A stretch of DNA of 64,000 bases from Diadema setosum. Lineage: Eukaryota > Echinodermata > Echinoidea > Diadematoida > Diadematidae. The notes under the pieces were generated by a model, which saw nothing but the letters and a program-made list of their open reading frames with translations, had not been told where the DNA came from and ran no database searches. How positions within the stretch are numbered: the stretch's first letter is position 1; each line of letters starts with the position of its first letter. Shown in pieces: positions 11,351-25,752 of this stretch. The position numbers and the translations under genes are program-made. The DNA is taken from NCBI RefSeq assembly GCF_964275005.1, contig NC_092689.1:11426979-11490978 (forward strand), in the 5' to 3' direction.

Positions 11351-14300
11351 ATGACAAAACGTACATGGTGAAGGTATTATAAAGCAAAGGGATATAACAA
11401 AAGTCAATAACATGTAACCCTGGAGGGCGTGCGTAACTCGCGTTCAGTTCTATCTCAAGTGGCGTAGCTGTTGATCCTCGTACGATCAAGGAGGTATGCT
11501 TGGTACGATGAGTGGAGTTGCTATCCAGAGATACAGAGTCTATTGACACAGATTCATCATAACCGAACGTTGCGCAGAACGCGAAATGATTAGCAGAAGA
11601 GAGAAAGGGAATTCAGAATACACTGCTAATACGTAAACCGCAATTCCACACCACGTATAATCACTATGAAGTTTGCCTTCAAAATATAGAGTAAATAAAA
11701 TGAACAAAATAATGGTAGATGTTTCACAAAACTTGGACCTGCAATTAAAAAAAGTCTGAATCTTAAAAAGTGTTTTAATCGAAAGTAATTCTCTAAAATA
11801 GTGTGGGGCAAACAAATAAAAATATTCACAAGCTAGTAGTAGTTTGAGACTTTTGACTGTAAACCGGTGTAAATAGCTCCTTAGGACTGGCGATATTTTG
11901 CCAGTGTATCTTCATTCTGGACACTATATTATAATGGCCGTGCAACAGAGTTTTGGATAGGTGTAATCTCTATAGCTCTTTGACCGACAGTCCACAAAGT
12001 AATCCATATACAAAAATCGACATGGCACATGACGAAAGCATGCACTAAATGTTCTGCTGTGTGTTTTCAATAAACTATCAATTTTTCCCCTATTTTATGA
12101 CGCGAATGAAGCACAGAGGCATTTTCGTGACATGAAATATTCCATTATAAGCAACCTGTAATCCAAAATAACACCTAAATTTTGGCAAAGTTTTGCTGCA
12201 CGAATTGTAGTACAATCGAAATCAAGAAACTGTATGGATTCCACTGCCCAAAAACGTGAAGAGATGAGGAGAAATTACGTTTTGGCACCGTCAAAAGTTA
12301 AGCCAACAGCTTATTGAATATCGACTATTCTTTTCTACAGGACACAATCTTGGGATTACGTACATTCATGACTTCATACTGCTTAAAGACTATACAAAAA
12401 CGTCGTATCATCTGCATAAAACATTTTTTTTTTTTAAACACCGAATTAATCTGTCTGTGTGTCTGTCTTGTCGTGTCTGTCCGTCTATCTGTATGTACGT
12501 ATGTACGGGCATAGGGCAAAATCGCAAGTAAGATCTGAGCAGTGACCCATAAACATCTTAATTGCAAATATAAATGTGAGTGAGTAAGAGGGTTGTTCTT
12601 TGAACAAAAACGAGATATGTCGCAGCAAAATCCCGTGATTCGGTGCGAGATATAAAGAAAGGAATGCAAACTGCCGTATTAACGATGTCAGCCATACATT
12701 ATTTTGCTCAAAATTCTTTGGAGCTCAGAAAGTTTGGGAATCTCATACAGGGCCTAAATAACCCTTAATCATCTGAAAGCGAAAAAATATATATGTTGAG
12801 GTCATCGACAAAAAGAGAGGATTATTGTGTGATCTTGACAACTTGACAATCGTATTATGGTACGCCCACTTTATTAAAGGTCATAAAATCGTAAAAGTAC
12901 TGGAGAACCTTGTGCATGAAATATCTGGAATACATAAGATACACACGAAAAAAATCCCCGTTTCTGCTGTGTCATATAATTATTGTGACACAGTATGATT
13001 GTGTGCAAAGAGTTCAGTCAATTCATGGTAGGGTTATTATTGCTCAATGTGTGTGTCGGTAATTTTCCCTGGACGAGCGAGAATTGTTCATGTCAACCTA
13101 GCATATGAGATAGAAGTAATTGGCCTGATCAGAATACACTGTGTACTCATGTTGCGTGAATGATCATTGTATGAGAGATTTTTGTGTTCTCTCCCATGCA
13201 GTGATCTCTCCTCGTTCCCCTCCCCTCACTCAGGGCTCAGCTGGCCTCTAACGGCTCGTTAAGGACTCCTCGGCAATGTATCAAGAGAGAGATAGAAAGA
13301 GGGGATGGGAGAAGGAAGGGAAAGATAAAATAAGAATATCCCGATCAATTTATTAATAATTATAACTTTGTGGGTGAGTAGTTGCCGTTGCAAAAATGTT
13401 TTTAATGCGCGCTCTGCGGCTCGGCTTCTGATCAATGGTGCTTGTCCGAGTTATCCATTCTGACGGCTCCTTCTGGAGCCCGGAGGATTAGCGAACAAAA
13501 CTCGGCTGTCTGCGCAGCAAGGAAGCAGCCTGCACGCAATCTGGCGGATGGCGCGTCCTCGATAGTGATTCTGTATGAATGAATCAGATGTACTTACATT
13601 TGATTTGTAATATGCATAGATTGCCGCCATTACATTATGCACATGTTTCCGCCAAAGACAGCAGTATGAGAGTGTCTCAATAAAAGAAGCTACGACACGG
13701 GAAGTTTCAGTCATGGAAAATTCCCACAATGTATTTTAACAGCAGGGGCAATGTATTTTAGCAATAGGGGCAAATCAAATTAACTTAGAAGCAAATCACG
13801 CCGCTTCAAGCGTTAATCGATCACGCTATCTTGAGCCATAAAACCTCGAATTACACCTAACTATCAACGAGCGGTTGGATTTTAAAGTTTCGGATTGCTA
13901 ATCGAACTTCTCTTTCAAACTTTGATCATCCCTCTCATTGTCTCGACAACAAGATAGAGAAATAATTAAGTGGTAATTGCTGCTTAATTGACGCAACTTG
14001 GAAAATGCAGTCAGAAATATGAGACTTTCTACCTGAGACATCCCCGATTCTATTTGCGAATCATGAGTTGTGTTAAGTGTGAGCAAACATTCTCTTCTGC
14101 TCATTCTGCCGAACGACACAGAATGCTATCAAAAAAGGACCGTTTGAGGGTAGTCTCAAAAGCTAAGGAAAATGAAAGATTTTATCTCAGATCGATCAAA
14201 CCGGGATCGAGGTTTACACCGGAAGCTATCTTGAAACAAAGCTAACAAGCGCCCTCCACGAAATAAATTTAGTAAAATGATAGATACATGGACAAGAGAT

Positions 14301-17300
14301 CAGACAGAGAAGCTACAACACCAGCTGGGAGTCCTGTGCCATAGATATCGTTTTCATGTGAGTTTATTTTACATTGTCACTATTCTATAGTAAAGTAAAG
14401 AGTCGATTGTTGAATGGCAGCTGTCATCATAAAATGCGACCCTTGACCTTATCATCTTAGCTAACCTTGTCTATTGTGAGCTCCTCTGTTCAACCCCCTC
14501 CCTGTATGAAAAACACAGTTTAGGAAAACAACAAGTGGGTTGCATGGGGATAGATACTGGGCAACGTCTAATGGTGAGTTTTACGTTCATTGTCATCGAA
14601 TCACGCACAGCTTTTCTATGTTACATAGTGCATTCCGTGACTACGCATCCTTGACCAAGTGAGGCGGAGATTACGTAGGGTTGGCGTCGAAATTGAGAAC
14701 ACGCAACCCAAACGAGACCAACGTCGACCGAAAATACCTGGTTTCGGTGGAGTCTGGCGGCCACATGGAAATATGCAGTGTACTTGGACGAGAGAACGAG
14801 AAAACTTGAGAATCACATAAGAATCCATTTTCACTGCGTCCTAGGATTACGATGGAGATGAAGTGAAGCTACCCTGTAAAGTCATGTAAGGTATAAGATT
14901 TCTTATGGAGCAGGAGTCTGCATGCTTTCATGTAGAAACGCTAAAAGACCTTCCGTTTGTGCTGTGAACATCCACATTACACCCATCGATAACAATAATG
15001 CTAACAGAACTGAAAATGTGTAACAACTTACTATCAGTATCACATATATTATCACTTTTATTGTTGTGTGTGCTTTTGGTATCATTCCTACAATGACACA
15101 GTTGTATTTGTGATGATGATTATAATGATGATGGTGACGAATATCATTCTCACTCACACTTTTGTTTACATTCTCGTCATTTACCATCACCGGCTGCAGA
15201 GGCGGTATTGTCACGTAGTTATCACCAAACTCCTTCGCCAGGTAGGATACTTTGTTATTTTGAAGGAAACATACTCGCTAGCTGTGCAATTCTTATCTTT
15301 CTTTCTCCTTTTCACGTTACAACACCTTTAACCAACTCTGCTCGTCTTTCGTCAGATACAGATAATCACTTGTTACCGAAAACCGAGTCTTTGCATGCCG
15401 GGAGATCGACTGTCGCCCTGTCACCTCCTCCAATATCTTTGAGTCATGAGAACATGACAGCAGTCAAATCGTCACTTTGTTCCACTGAAAACAATGTTAA
15501 GACCCACCCCATCCCCCATCCCCCACCCCCATTCCGAGCGATCATAGACCTAGTAAAACATGGATGGTCACACGTCATCATCGCATTCCGCATTATTATT
15601 CATACTTATAAATACCCCCAGAAAGCAGTAGCCTCAACATCAAGCTCGCGTTCTGTCGCTGCATCCATAAATAACGATTAAAGTGCATACAGTGTATTGA
15701 ATGACACTGCTCGTTCTAGGAACTCTGTGGTTTTCAGAAGTATAGCTTCGCGCCTCTGAAGGATCAACGGCAATGATGAGTTTTGCTCATGCGCAAACTG
15801 CGAGTCCTTTTTTTTTTAGCTCATTGTTATCCGAATCTTGATTAATTCAGCTGCATATTTTCTGTTAGCTTGGTTAAGTGAAATGTTTGTAAACGGACCT
15901 TTTTCTATGTACAGGGACAAAGTTACACAATGAATGATATATAATAATATTCTTAAATGTCGAATACTTACTTCATTTAAACGATCACTAAAGTCTTGTC
16001 AACTACAACTGATTTTAATTTTATGGCTCTTGTGGAGTCTATTAACTTCCTCATTATACAGAAACCATTAATATCTTCAATCATCCATATTATGAGACCT
16101 TCAATATCATAATATTGGCACTTTTTTATCTATTATGGCAACATATTTCTCTTCTTTTCCCTCTCCTGTCCAGCTAGCCCCCATAGAAGACCGGCAGCAC
16201 TATGATATTGTAACTTATGGGTTATGCAGCCGTCTTGTTTTCCATACAAATTTCAGCTTTCTCCTGTCTTTATCTATGTTATTCTGTAATGTATTTTCGT
16301 TGTAACATGGTCAAGCATTTCAATCTATATAATTTTCTCCAGTCACAGTCATCAAGTGATTTGTGTATAATTGGGGGTGTTCTATAGCGTTAAAAAAAAA
16401 AAAAAAAAAAAACGAAAGAAGAAGATAAACCCAACGTCGAAGGACAAACATTTAAAGACAGAGAGAAAGAGATCACAAGAATAATATCATTCCTCATCCG
16501 ACACAACATGGATATTCTGCAATTCTGTACTACTTTGGTGCAAGAGCTTGTATGACTTCACGCATAGAACCCAACAAGACTGAAATGAAAATTCAGTGAA
16601 ATATGATTCCATCACAATAACCATGCAATGAAACAACATCCCCAAGTCATTTTCTCGTTATAATGCTCTTTTCAGCATCTCCTAAAAAGTTCGAACTATT
16701 CGCATGTAATTCTAACGTCATTCGATATTACATCTTATTTCTGGAAAACGAGAAAGGGTCCAAAAATTGTCAACACCAATTTCGATTCAGGTGTATGATG
16801 ATGATTTAGGAATGAGAGGGATAAGCAAACGGTACCACAACACTTCTCCGTTTTAAGAAGGTAGTTCATCAATACGAAACAAAGGAATTTACATCACTGA
16901 CGCTCTAAATGGATATTAGAATATCAAAAAGTAAACTGATCTTTGGCTGTATTTGCCTATAATAATGCCACTTTGTTTTACCATGCACTTCTAACCTCAT
17001 TTAATTGTAAACACTTTCCATCACGATGACACTCATGACTGAAGTATCTATTGACTGTTTCTAATAACTTCTGATCAAAATGAATTATTGCATACCGGTA
17101 ATGATATGAAATGTCAATAATATTGTAGGTTTTCCCCAACCAATTTCTTTACATTTGCATTCAAATTCACGAATATGCGTTCAAGTGCTCACTGGTTTTA
17201 ATAACACCCTCCCTCCATTGTACATCTTCATTCTTTGAGCATTCAGGTCGTTTTACATCATTCCTTAATTGGGAATTCAATTTCATTCCCTTTAGAGAGA

Positions 17301-19780
17301 AATTCATTCAATCTAACCACGCGAAGTCGTAATTCAATTTAGCGCCAACTGGAGAGACGTTCAGTTTTATCCCAAATATCAATTCCAGTTTCATCGGTAG
17401 GCACATAAGTTCGAATAAACATGAACAAGTTCTGAACTCATATGAAATTGTAAGTAATATTGACCAATTCTTAAAAGTCATTTTCACCTTTTCCCCCTAT
17501 TTTTAGTAATATATATATATATATGTCAATGTATATCTCATTTGAAAAGTTTCATTGTTAATTTTTCATTTTCTTTTCTTTTTATTTCAATTTTTTCTAA
17601 TCTTTTCTTCTCGTTTCATGTTTCATTTCATTCCCTATGAGTTTTCGCGAGTTCTATGTAGTCTGGCTGGTTGTTCACTGCTTCAGCCAACCTATAGCGC
17701 TGTCTGTATAGTCAAGATATTAACATACTCTCCTCGGGTTGCCGCCATAGTCGTATATGAATGAATGTTATGTGTATGAAAATGGAGTAATACGAGCTGA
17801 TGCTTCGATGATGGTTTGTCGGAGGAATGAAAAATTGAAAAGTAAGGGGAATTAGTCTTATTTCAAGAGACAGATTAGCTTACATTATTTGTTGCATTGT
17901 TTTGTATATCATCGCTGGGGTGACAAGACCCTTCATGTCAAAATTTGATGAAAACTTTTTTTTTTAAAAGATTAATTGCCAGAGAATCATTCAAGTGATG
18001 TCCTGTCCATATCCAAACTGCCATACCCCCAAAATGAAGCCACCATGACATATCAAAGGAAAAGTAATCTCATTTGATACAGTGCTTTGGTTGCCATGTT
18101 TTTCTACTCTCCTAAACATGTGACATTTTCGAGAAACAAGGTCTTGTCGCCCAAACAGCGACACACGTCGTTACGTAGCCATGAAACATCAGGGCTTTAT
18201 TACGTTTTGCCACAATGTAGACTGATATTCGTTTGTAATGTATTTTAGTATTATGGAGCATAGAATGTAAGGCCTTTGCGTATTTTTTTGACAAATGAAC
18301 TGTGTTGGAATCTTTGTCTGTTTTGGTGTTCCAACAGAATCATTCGATTGTCGCATTTTGTAGGTTAGACACAAGTCAACGCTGACGTGCAGACCTTACA
18401 TGAACGATCGCAAGGGAGTGTCCGCTTTTACAACGGGCGACAACGCGTTGTAGATCCTCTTTCACCAACATGCAAGCATTTCATCCGACATGCTGGTAAC
18501 AACCTTAAAGAATTCATATACATTTTAAGATTTTCAAGATTCCGCAAAATATGAAAAGTAAAATAGTACTTCTGTTTTCATGCGTTAATTAGTATCATTA
18601 TGCTTTTTCGATGCATTCGAATTAATCGCAAGTGACCCAATATGACTTTTGAGCTTTGTAAATATAGGGCCCCGTATAGATATAACTAACATTATTATTT
18701 GAACTATTCGTCACAGTCATGGGAATTTAAAACTTTCAACCATTAAATTTGAAAGCACATTACACATTCAAACAAGGATCACTTATGACGTGTAAACGTC
18801 GGAATTATAGGACTTATACCAATTGAACATAGCATGCAATCTTACCTTATTACTTTGTACACAGGTGGTCCAGATTTAGCAAGTTTTGCGTCTTAAAGTG
18901 ATTAGTATTTCTTCAGGATTCGAACACCGTAATCGTTTATGGGATGACAACATTGATAGCTCGTCCTCTGGTCCACTCGGCGCTCATGTTTCCGTCACAC
19001 ACTGACCGTTTCAATTTGGATCTACCGTTTGGAATTGCAGGTGACGACAACATTGCCAAGAATAAATTCCCCCATAACAGTTTTTGGATTCAATACCGAG
19101 AAGTGGTGGAACACACTCCTTAAAAAAAGCACTATGACTATAACAGGAGGGTCATTTGTCCCTCGGCGGGCAGTTAGTGGTCTTCATGTCGATGACCGAG
19201 TCGAAATGGGCACTGGTCCACTTACTCACACTACACCGTTGGAAGAGCTGACCGTGCGCAGTGGGAGGCGGCCGTGTGCAGCCGGATGTCAGAGCGTACG
19301 CCAAAGTCCGCCTGTGCGAGCAGAAACGTCGCAGACCAGGTCGGAGTGGGAGGTAATTTATACAAGCAGAATATACACTACTCGAGCGGGGCCTGGGTAG
19401 TTTGGGATGGTCGTTATGAAAAGACTATCATCTATCACGGTTAGGCCTCGTTCGATTAATCTCTGAATGGACTCGAAGGACGAACATAACATACTTATGA
19501 GAGGGAGAGAGAGAGAGAAAAAAAGGTTCAATAAAAGGAGTTCGATCGAATTCAGTTTGGCGCGTCCTGATTTTGGGAGCGTCTTGCGAGTTGGGTGACG
19601 AGAGTTTACGCAAGTCTCTGCACAGCATACAAATTAAGTGTATCACAGAGCAACAACAATTTTGTTGATGACATGTTGTTTTTTGAATTTGTACATCGGT
19701 TTGTTCTTTGCATACATCACACCTGCAAAGCAACAGTACCTGTTCTTGTTAATGATTAACATCATGTACCGCTGCTATTT
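11351..19780. other. Long intergenic tract, no gene supported
   Basis: About 8.4 kb without a recognisable coding exon. It contains short homopolymers (for example poly-A at about 16393-16412), GA-rich stretches and chance ORFs up to 157 codons (15208-15681). None of these shows a known motif, a signal peptide with a sensible downstream domain, or paired splice sites. Confidence 0.5.
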
Positions 19781-19892
19781 CAACTGATTGACAAATTGCC
19801 CTACATCGACGTATAAGCGCTAAATTGATCAGTGTTTTAAACACTGGTCAATTCAGTGCTTATTTACGTTAGGGCAATTTGTCAATCAGTTG
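19781..19892. repeat. 112-bp hairpin (palindromic MITE)
   Basis: CAACTGATTGACAAATTGCC at the left end is the inverse complement of the right end but for one base or so. The arms meet at AGTGTTTTAAACACT near 19836. Mid-arm differences are few. No coding potential. The right-end word TTGTCAATCAGTTGCA recurs at about 33081-33096. Confidence 0.75.
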
Positions 19893-21291
19893 CAATGAAA
19901 ACACCTCGACGGAGGAATTTCATGAATTTGAATGTTGCTATTTGTTTCTCTGTTTATTTAAGATTGAGTGTGTGTGATGTTCGCATTCAGGGTATATGGC
20001 AAGAACCAATGATCTTCACCTAGTTTAGGTGAAAAAGGAAGAGTTGTGAGTCTTAATCATCAACTAGTATCACACTCTGATCACTGCTGAAAGTTTTTCT
20101 TTTTCATATTCCTCCTCCTCTTGCTTCACGACATTTTTCCTTATTTTCCTTCTTCTTCCTTGAAAAAAAGTAAAGTTAAGCACATACACCGGTGTGTCAG
20201 AATACCACAAACAGATGGCTCGCATGTGTATAGTATGACCCTAAAATGTCATGGTCTGATAAAATACTTTAATTAACCCTGAAAGTCTACTCAATCAGCA
20301 GCTAACGATAAATCTTAGGCGACTTCATGTACCAGTACTTGAAAGCATTGCACAAGGAAATGCTTAACGAATAAAATACAGTGTAAGGCCTATAATGCAG
20401 AATAGTGAATGGGGATATCGTTTCATCAGAACATTTTCTATGTCAAGTATTCTGTGCTTGCATGGGCATTCCCTTCGAAGTAAAGACAAGAAGTGACTTG
20501 TGGAAATTGACACGTGACAGGCAGCTGCCAATCTAAAACCATACAAATCATGTCTATAAATTAGACGCCCAAGAAGAGTGAAAACCCAAGAGACATGAAT
20601 AGGCCGCGCTGTACTCATTTTCATGGAGGAAGAAAAGGTACTATGTTATTCATTGCGTTTTTGTCTTCTCACGACAGAAGCTGGAGGCCATCCCAGCCCG
20701 TCGGCAGCCAGCGGAGATCCGTGTTCAATGGACCAGCGCCTTTTGGATCAATAGCTCATCATCAGGTCTTCATTTGCAAGGAGCTTCTCCATACGTCTTT
20801 CTGGTAGGACCCTTCACCATTGTACCCATTGTGTCTGGTCATGTAATCCCCTTCCGAACAAATCGCCTTACAACTCTTACCCCTCTGTGAAGGGATAATC
20901 ATCAGGGCAAGAAAGCCACGTTCGTATAAAGTGCATTGTTTCGTCACTTTGCAAGGCGTTGCCACGAATGGTGCACCAGCTTATACTTCCACGCATGTCC
21001 GCCCTTGAGGTGATATTTTTGTTTTATTTGCAAGGTTTTACATGCTCGGGTTCTCTTCATAACCATTTTCTTACGCACACAACACAACCATACAAAAAAC
21101 ACAAATGAAATATTCAACATTTATGTTTGTCGTCATCATGTTACCGTTATAAAGTATGATAATGACTCTTCCTCAAATATGGCTCGATATTAGCTATCTC
21201 TAGGCTTCAATGTGATGACGTTTTCAAATTCGAAATTTCGACAACTTTATGAGGCAGTTTCAATGACGTGTCACAGACACAGAGACGCAGA

Positions 21292-21293
<2 letters not shown>

Positions 21294-21329
<36 letters not shown>
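21294..21329. repeat. (CA)n microsatellite
   Basis: About 17 uninterrupted CA dinucleotides. Confidence 0.95.
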
Positions 21330-21330
<1 letters not shown>

Positions 21331-22872
21331 TATACTCTCACACACAGTAGTTATGTCTGTCACATGGGTTTGTAAACGTTGTAGTACGGGTTACATAACC
21401 GGAAAGTGATAATGTATGGGTAGTATTTTCACCTTGCTATAGTGTTTTCATTGAAGACAATCTAAAAATACATTTTTGCTCACTCTGGCAATTTTATTTT
21501 TCTGTTCAGATAATAGAAAGACCAAGAAAACTTTTATGAACCTCGTTCCGTAAAATCTCCCCAAATTTAAAAGACTACATGATAATGATTTTATGTAAAA
21601 TTTGTAGTTGATATACAAATCTATTCGCCCTCACCATACTAGTACCTTTTGAATTTGTTGAACTGTGCACACAAACACGGCAATCCATACAGACGTGAAC
21701 ACCAACATACAGTCAGGGGACTTCAAGTTTTGGTCCATTTAGTTGGTAGATAGGATGGTTAAAAAAAAAGAAGAAGTGAACTCATACATTGGAGGAAAGA
21801 AATGGAAGCGAGAGCTATTAATTGTAAATCTACCAATTTTCAATATGTTGTCCCTTGTGATTTATTATGCCTGTAGTGAGGAACCGGCCTTTCATTCTCG
21901 ATTTTAGCTCTTTTTCAATTTCAGCCCTCAGCAATATTCTTTAAAAAAAAAAAATCTTATATACTTAGACGATCTGTGTGAAATCATGGATCACCTCCTG
22001 TTCCTATACGAAATGCTTACGATTTATTATCCTATATTTTCTTCACAGCTTGTACTCTCTCTCTCTCACTCTCTCTTTAATAGGCTCGAAGGAATAATTC
22101 CACGTGCGTTGAATGTGTTTCCTGATAAGCCGTTATCATCATCGTACGTACGTATTCACCTACAGAGGGCGCTTAACTCATTATGTCTTTGTCAATAATA
22201 GGGTTTGCCAATTTTCCTCACAGTGACCATTCATTCTTGTAGACATCCCCAATGCAGTTATCATGCATAACTTGTATAACACTTGAAGGCTGGTTACATC
22301 GCATATCGTGATCTAAAGCTTCCCGCAAATCCCTTTTAGTTGAAAAATCAATGATGATTTCTCTTTATCGTTCCTATACCAAATAATATTAAGGCCGGAT
22401 ATTCTAAATTCAAGTAATGACTTTATCTCAGGTACAGTGACCTTTATTTAACTCTGGTTACAAAAATGTATATAGGGCCTACACATGGGGAAAATCAGTT
22501 AAGGGTCATTACACGAAGTAAATGGGACAAACGGACACTCTAAAAACAAAGCCCTTCAGAAAATATATTTTGATTTCTTATGATTATGTAGAAATGGCTC
22601 ATGTATGAGGTATGTATTTTATAGTTTTCACATAATAATCGCTGGCTGTACTGAAACGTTGATTTAACTGTCTTTATACGCATTCAAGTGCAGTTATCAT
22701 GCATGACATGGCTTTTGATCTATAGTATATGGACGGAAATCAAATAAGGCTCATTTTATGTACGTATAATATAGGCCTACACTGTAAAATGATCATTATA
22801 TATATGATTTGATTTCATTCCATACACTATTACTTTTTCAGTAATCGTGTTTCATATGTATAATTATATAGG

Positions 22873-22921
22873 CCATATATATGTTATATATATATATATA
22901 TATGTTATATATATATATATG

Positions 22922-23001
<80 letters not shown>

Positions 23002-23014
23002 ATATATATATATG

Positions 23015-23064
<50 letters not shown>

Positions 23065-23073
23065 TATATATAG
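22873..23073. repeat. (TA)n microsatellite with regular TATATG interruptions
   Basis: About 200 bp of TA repeats, broken at intervals by TATGTTATA words. Chance ORFs across it are poly-Ile/Tyr and not genes. Confidence 0.95.
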
Positions 23074-24054
23074 TGAATGGGGAGCACGATGAAGAGGAAT
23101 TTGAAGGGGGATGACTGATTTTATGTTGATAACCGATTTCGTTCATTAGAAATGATTTTTGTATCATGAGCTATGTAAATCTGTTTTAAAATGAGCGATT
23201 ATTTTAATTTTTCATTTGCATGTTTTATACACATCAAGTAAATGTTCATGATTTGTGTTGCTATTATGTACTGTATAAATCAAATTAATTACTGAAAAAG
23301 TAGAGTGTGTTTGTGTGTGCGTGTGTGTATTGTGCATATGTAAATGATTCCACTTCTGACACTCATTAACAAAATGCAACGAAATTGATATACATGTATC
23401 TCATGAACCCCATATTGTATGTTAAAATGAACGCACATTTTTCCGGTGCATTCCTTTAAACATTTTAGAAAAATGCCGAATAGGATGAACATTGCTTCCG
23501 ATGAACCTTTGGTAATCTATACCTGTTGAATATAATGCTTTTCATGTTGTTCAAGGTACTGCAGACACACACACAAAAGAAATGTAGAGACGCTTGGAAG
23601 TTTTTGTTGACATTTTATATAACAAGTTTATTTCACATTATTCCTTTGAATCATAAAATAATATTGTATCTTGCTGCTGTTACATCATCTTTTGGCAGGG
23701 AAACAATCTTCTCATTGATGGCGTGTGGCAGCCGTGAAATTTTAAATTTTCTGAAAGTAAACACTCCGATCAAAGCTTGCGACATCTTTGCTCCCAAGTT
23801 GTTATTTTGTTTTGTATTTTCATTTTGATTTCACTGCATGTTTAATAAACTGCATTATGAGGGAATGAACTGCAATAACGCAAGCACATCTTCTTGTTTA
23901 CAGTGAAAGAATGATTCCTAGAGATTTGCTGAACACTGAGATCTCTCCCTCTCTGTCTTAGTTACACGAATACACTGTAATTGATTTTGATTGATGCTAT
24001 ATTTAACAGTGCCTTGAAAATATTTCTTCAGCAGTCTTAGGCCTATACAGGGCA

Positions 24055-24055
<1 letters not shown>

Positions 24056-24092
<37 letters not shown>

Positions 24093-24099
24093 AGAGAGA
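24056..24099. repeat. (GA)n microsatellite
   Basis: Purine-rich GA dinucleotide run with GGGA interruptions near its right end. Confidence 0.9.
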
Positions 24100-24424
24100 A
24101 GAAATAAAGACAGAAAAAGAAAGAAAATACTACACAAGAAACAGATTGAAATGGATTTGCAGATCTCTGTTGAATAAGGAGAAAAAAAAAACACACACAC
24201 AAAAGAGACGAATTTCGAGACGCCCTATGTGAAGTGGTGGTTTCCGAAATTTCTGTTACATGACTCTCATTTGCATCCAGAGACAAGTGGTAATCGTTAA
24301 AAAAAAAAATGTATGCAGTTGTATATAATTGCGATGGTTTCGTTGATGGGGATCCATCATCTCTTTCACACTGTCAAGTCATACAAGAGCGCTATTTCCA
24401 GTCAACAAAATGATGGAGGTAAGT

Positions 24425-25022
24425 CTATACGTTGATGTTGTCCTGTAACATACGCGGCTGGTTGGGTTGGTTAAATCCCGGTCGGTTAAATCCCGGTCGG
24501 TTAAATCCCGGTCGGTTAAATCCCGGTTGGTTAAATCCCGGTTGATTCCCGCCGCCCTGGGGAGGTGGAACGATCCTTCCAGCAGGCACCTCACACACAA
24601 ATGCTCTTAACTGTGTGACGTCGGTCAGGACCCACTGGGGCCCAATAGGTGGTTGCCCAGCTTGACGAACCATGACGGGTGCCTTTCCTGGGGGTGGTGT
24701 GAAGGGCGCCCTCGGATTGACTGGCCAGGCGCCCCTTCCTGTCTGACCACCGCGCCCCCCGCCGAAAGCGTTGAATCCCCTGGGGAAGGCTGGGGTGCCG
24801 TCCTGCCAGAAGCGTGGGTTCTGGGTGTTCCATCCCAGCCAGATCTCGTTCTCCATTTGGTTATCCTGCGAGAAGCTGGCTACCAGTGTGTAAATCTCCA
24901 TGTTTTCTTGCGGCGAAGCGACGGAGGCGAGTGCTCCCATGACTGCGGGCCCATTGCCACAAGGCGACACCATCTCGCAGAACTCCGTTGCCATGAAGTA
25001 CGGCACGCGCATGTTGAAATAT
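24425..25022 (-). CDS. SM50-like: SM50-like spicule matrix protein, terminal exon A
   Basis: Secreted skeletal matrix protein; SM50 relatives coat or are occluded in urchin spicule calcite. This exon holds residues 37-234 of a predicted 234-residue product. The acceptor is a CAG on the minus strand at 25025-25023, and the first exon base completes Arg36 (AG|A). The exon opens YFNMRVPYFMATEFCEM. The C-type-lectin-like domain carries CGNG (57-60), WLGW (97-100), FWQDGTP (107-113) and FVCEVPAG (177-184). After it come five (Q/R)PGFN pentapeptides (196-220) and a short QDNINV end. The canonical Ca-binding EPN/QPD plus WND set is absent, as in other SM50 relatives. The repeat tail is much shorter than the long QPGMGG/QPGFG tail known for Strongylocentrotus SM50. 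The only first exon found is 14.35 kb upstream (39372-39478), past exons B and C. The A identity is the clearest of the three. Confidence 0.93.
24469..24543. repeat. 15-bp coding minisatellite, five copies
   Basis: Five head-to-tail copies of GGTTAAATCCCGGT(C/T), differing only at the last base, encode the PGFN repeats of exon A on the minus strand. Such near-identity suggests recent copy-number turnover. Confidence 0.95.
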
Positions 25023-25752
25023 CTGCATGATGGGAAGAAAGAAGGAGTAAATCACTCGGAACAAACCGCAGCGACAAAATATATCTTTACTGCTTGGTAG
25101 TGCAACTATCTGTTTGTGTTTAAAATTGGCGGTTCAAACTGAAGTTAGTACGTAATGAATTTTGTTGCTCCAGACAAAACAAATGATAGTTTTTCTTTTT
25201 CTTTGCGCTGTTGTAAAATGCTTACAGTTTTTTGAAAAAAATTACCTAAAGGAATATTGCATCTCTTAACAAACCCGTGTTTTTGCTGATTTTATGTCAA
25301 TTTTTCTTATCTTTTCTGTTTCCCTTTTTCGGGGGAGGGGTCCGCTTGGTATCTAAATCGTTTAAGCATATTTGGCAATAATATCACCTCATAAGATCTG
25401 ATGTTTGCAAGAAACTTAAAGAAAGCTTAACGGTTTATATTCTATTTAGACCAGGTATCAGTTGTCTTACATATGATTATGAGATAAACGCGAAGATTGG
25501 CGTCCACCTAATAAGTACGAAGTTGTTACAGAGAGCAATTTGCAGTGGCAGCTGTTTGCTGAATAGAATGTTCGAGAGCAATAATTCAAAACAAACAACT
25601 AGTACTTCATCACCAATTTCGATCCTATCATTTCTGCTGCTGGTTACAGAACATTCTATCATCCACGAAAGCTGTAGCCTTGGTTAATATGCTTGAACAA
25701 AATGACGAGACAGCGTTACGCATTGGGTTATGGTGATGAGAGTCATAAGCGG

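Larger units (their letters stand above)
19893..24055. other. Intergenic with microsatellites, no gene supported
   Basis: AT-rich sequence 3' of the last SM exon. Apart from the CA and TA microsatellites listed separately I see only short chance ORFs. Candidate minus-strand poly(A) signals for the SM exon A transcript occur at about 23846 (ATTAAA) and 23632 (AATAAA), 580-800 bp past the stop. Confidence 0.45.

Noticed and set aside
15208-15681. 157-codon plus-strand ORF
   Set aside because: Low-complexity Ser/Pro/His composition, no recognisable family, no conserved residues; most likely chance.
22847-23114. ORFs of Ile/Tyr repeats
   Set aside because: Translation of a TA microsatellite; the same applies to 29341-29699 and 57313-57585.
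24591-25100. Plus-strand and other-frame ORFs over SM exon A (also over exons B and C)
   Set aside because: Shadows of GC-richer coding exons on the minus strand; the lectin frame alone has the family motifs.
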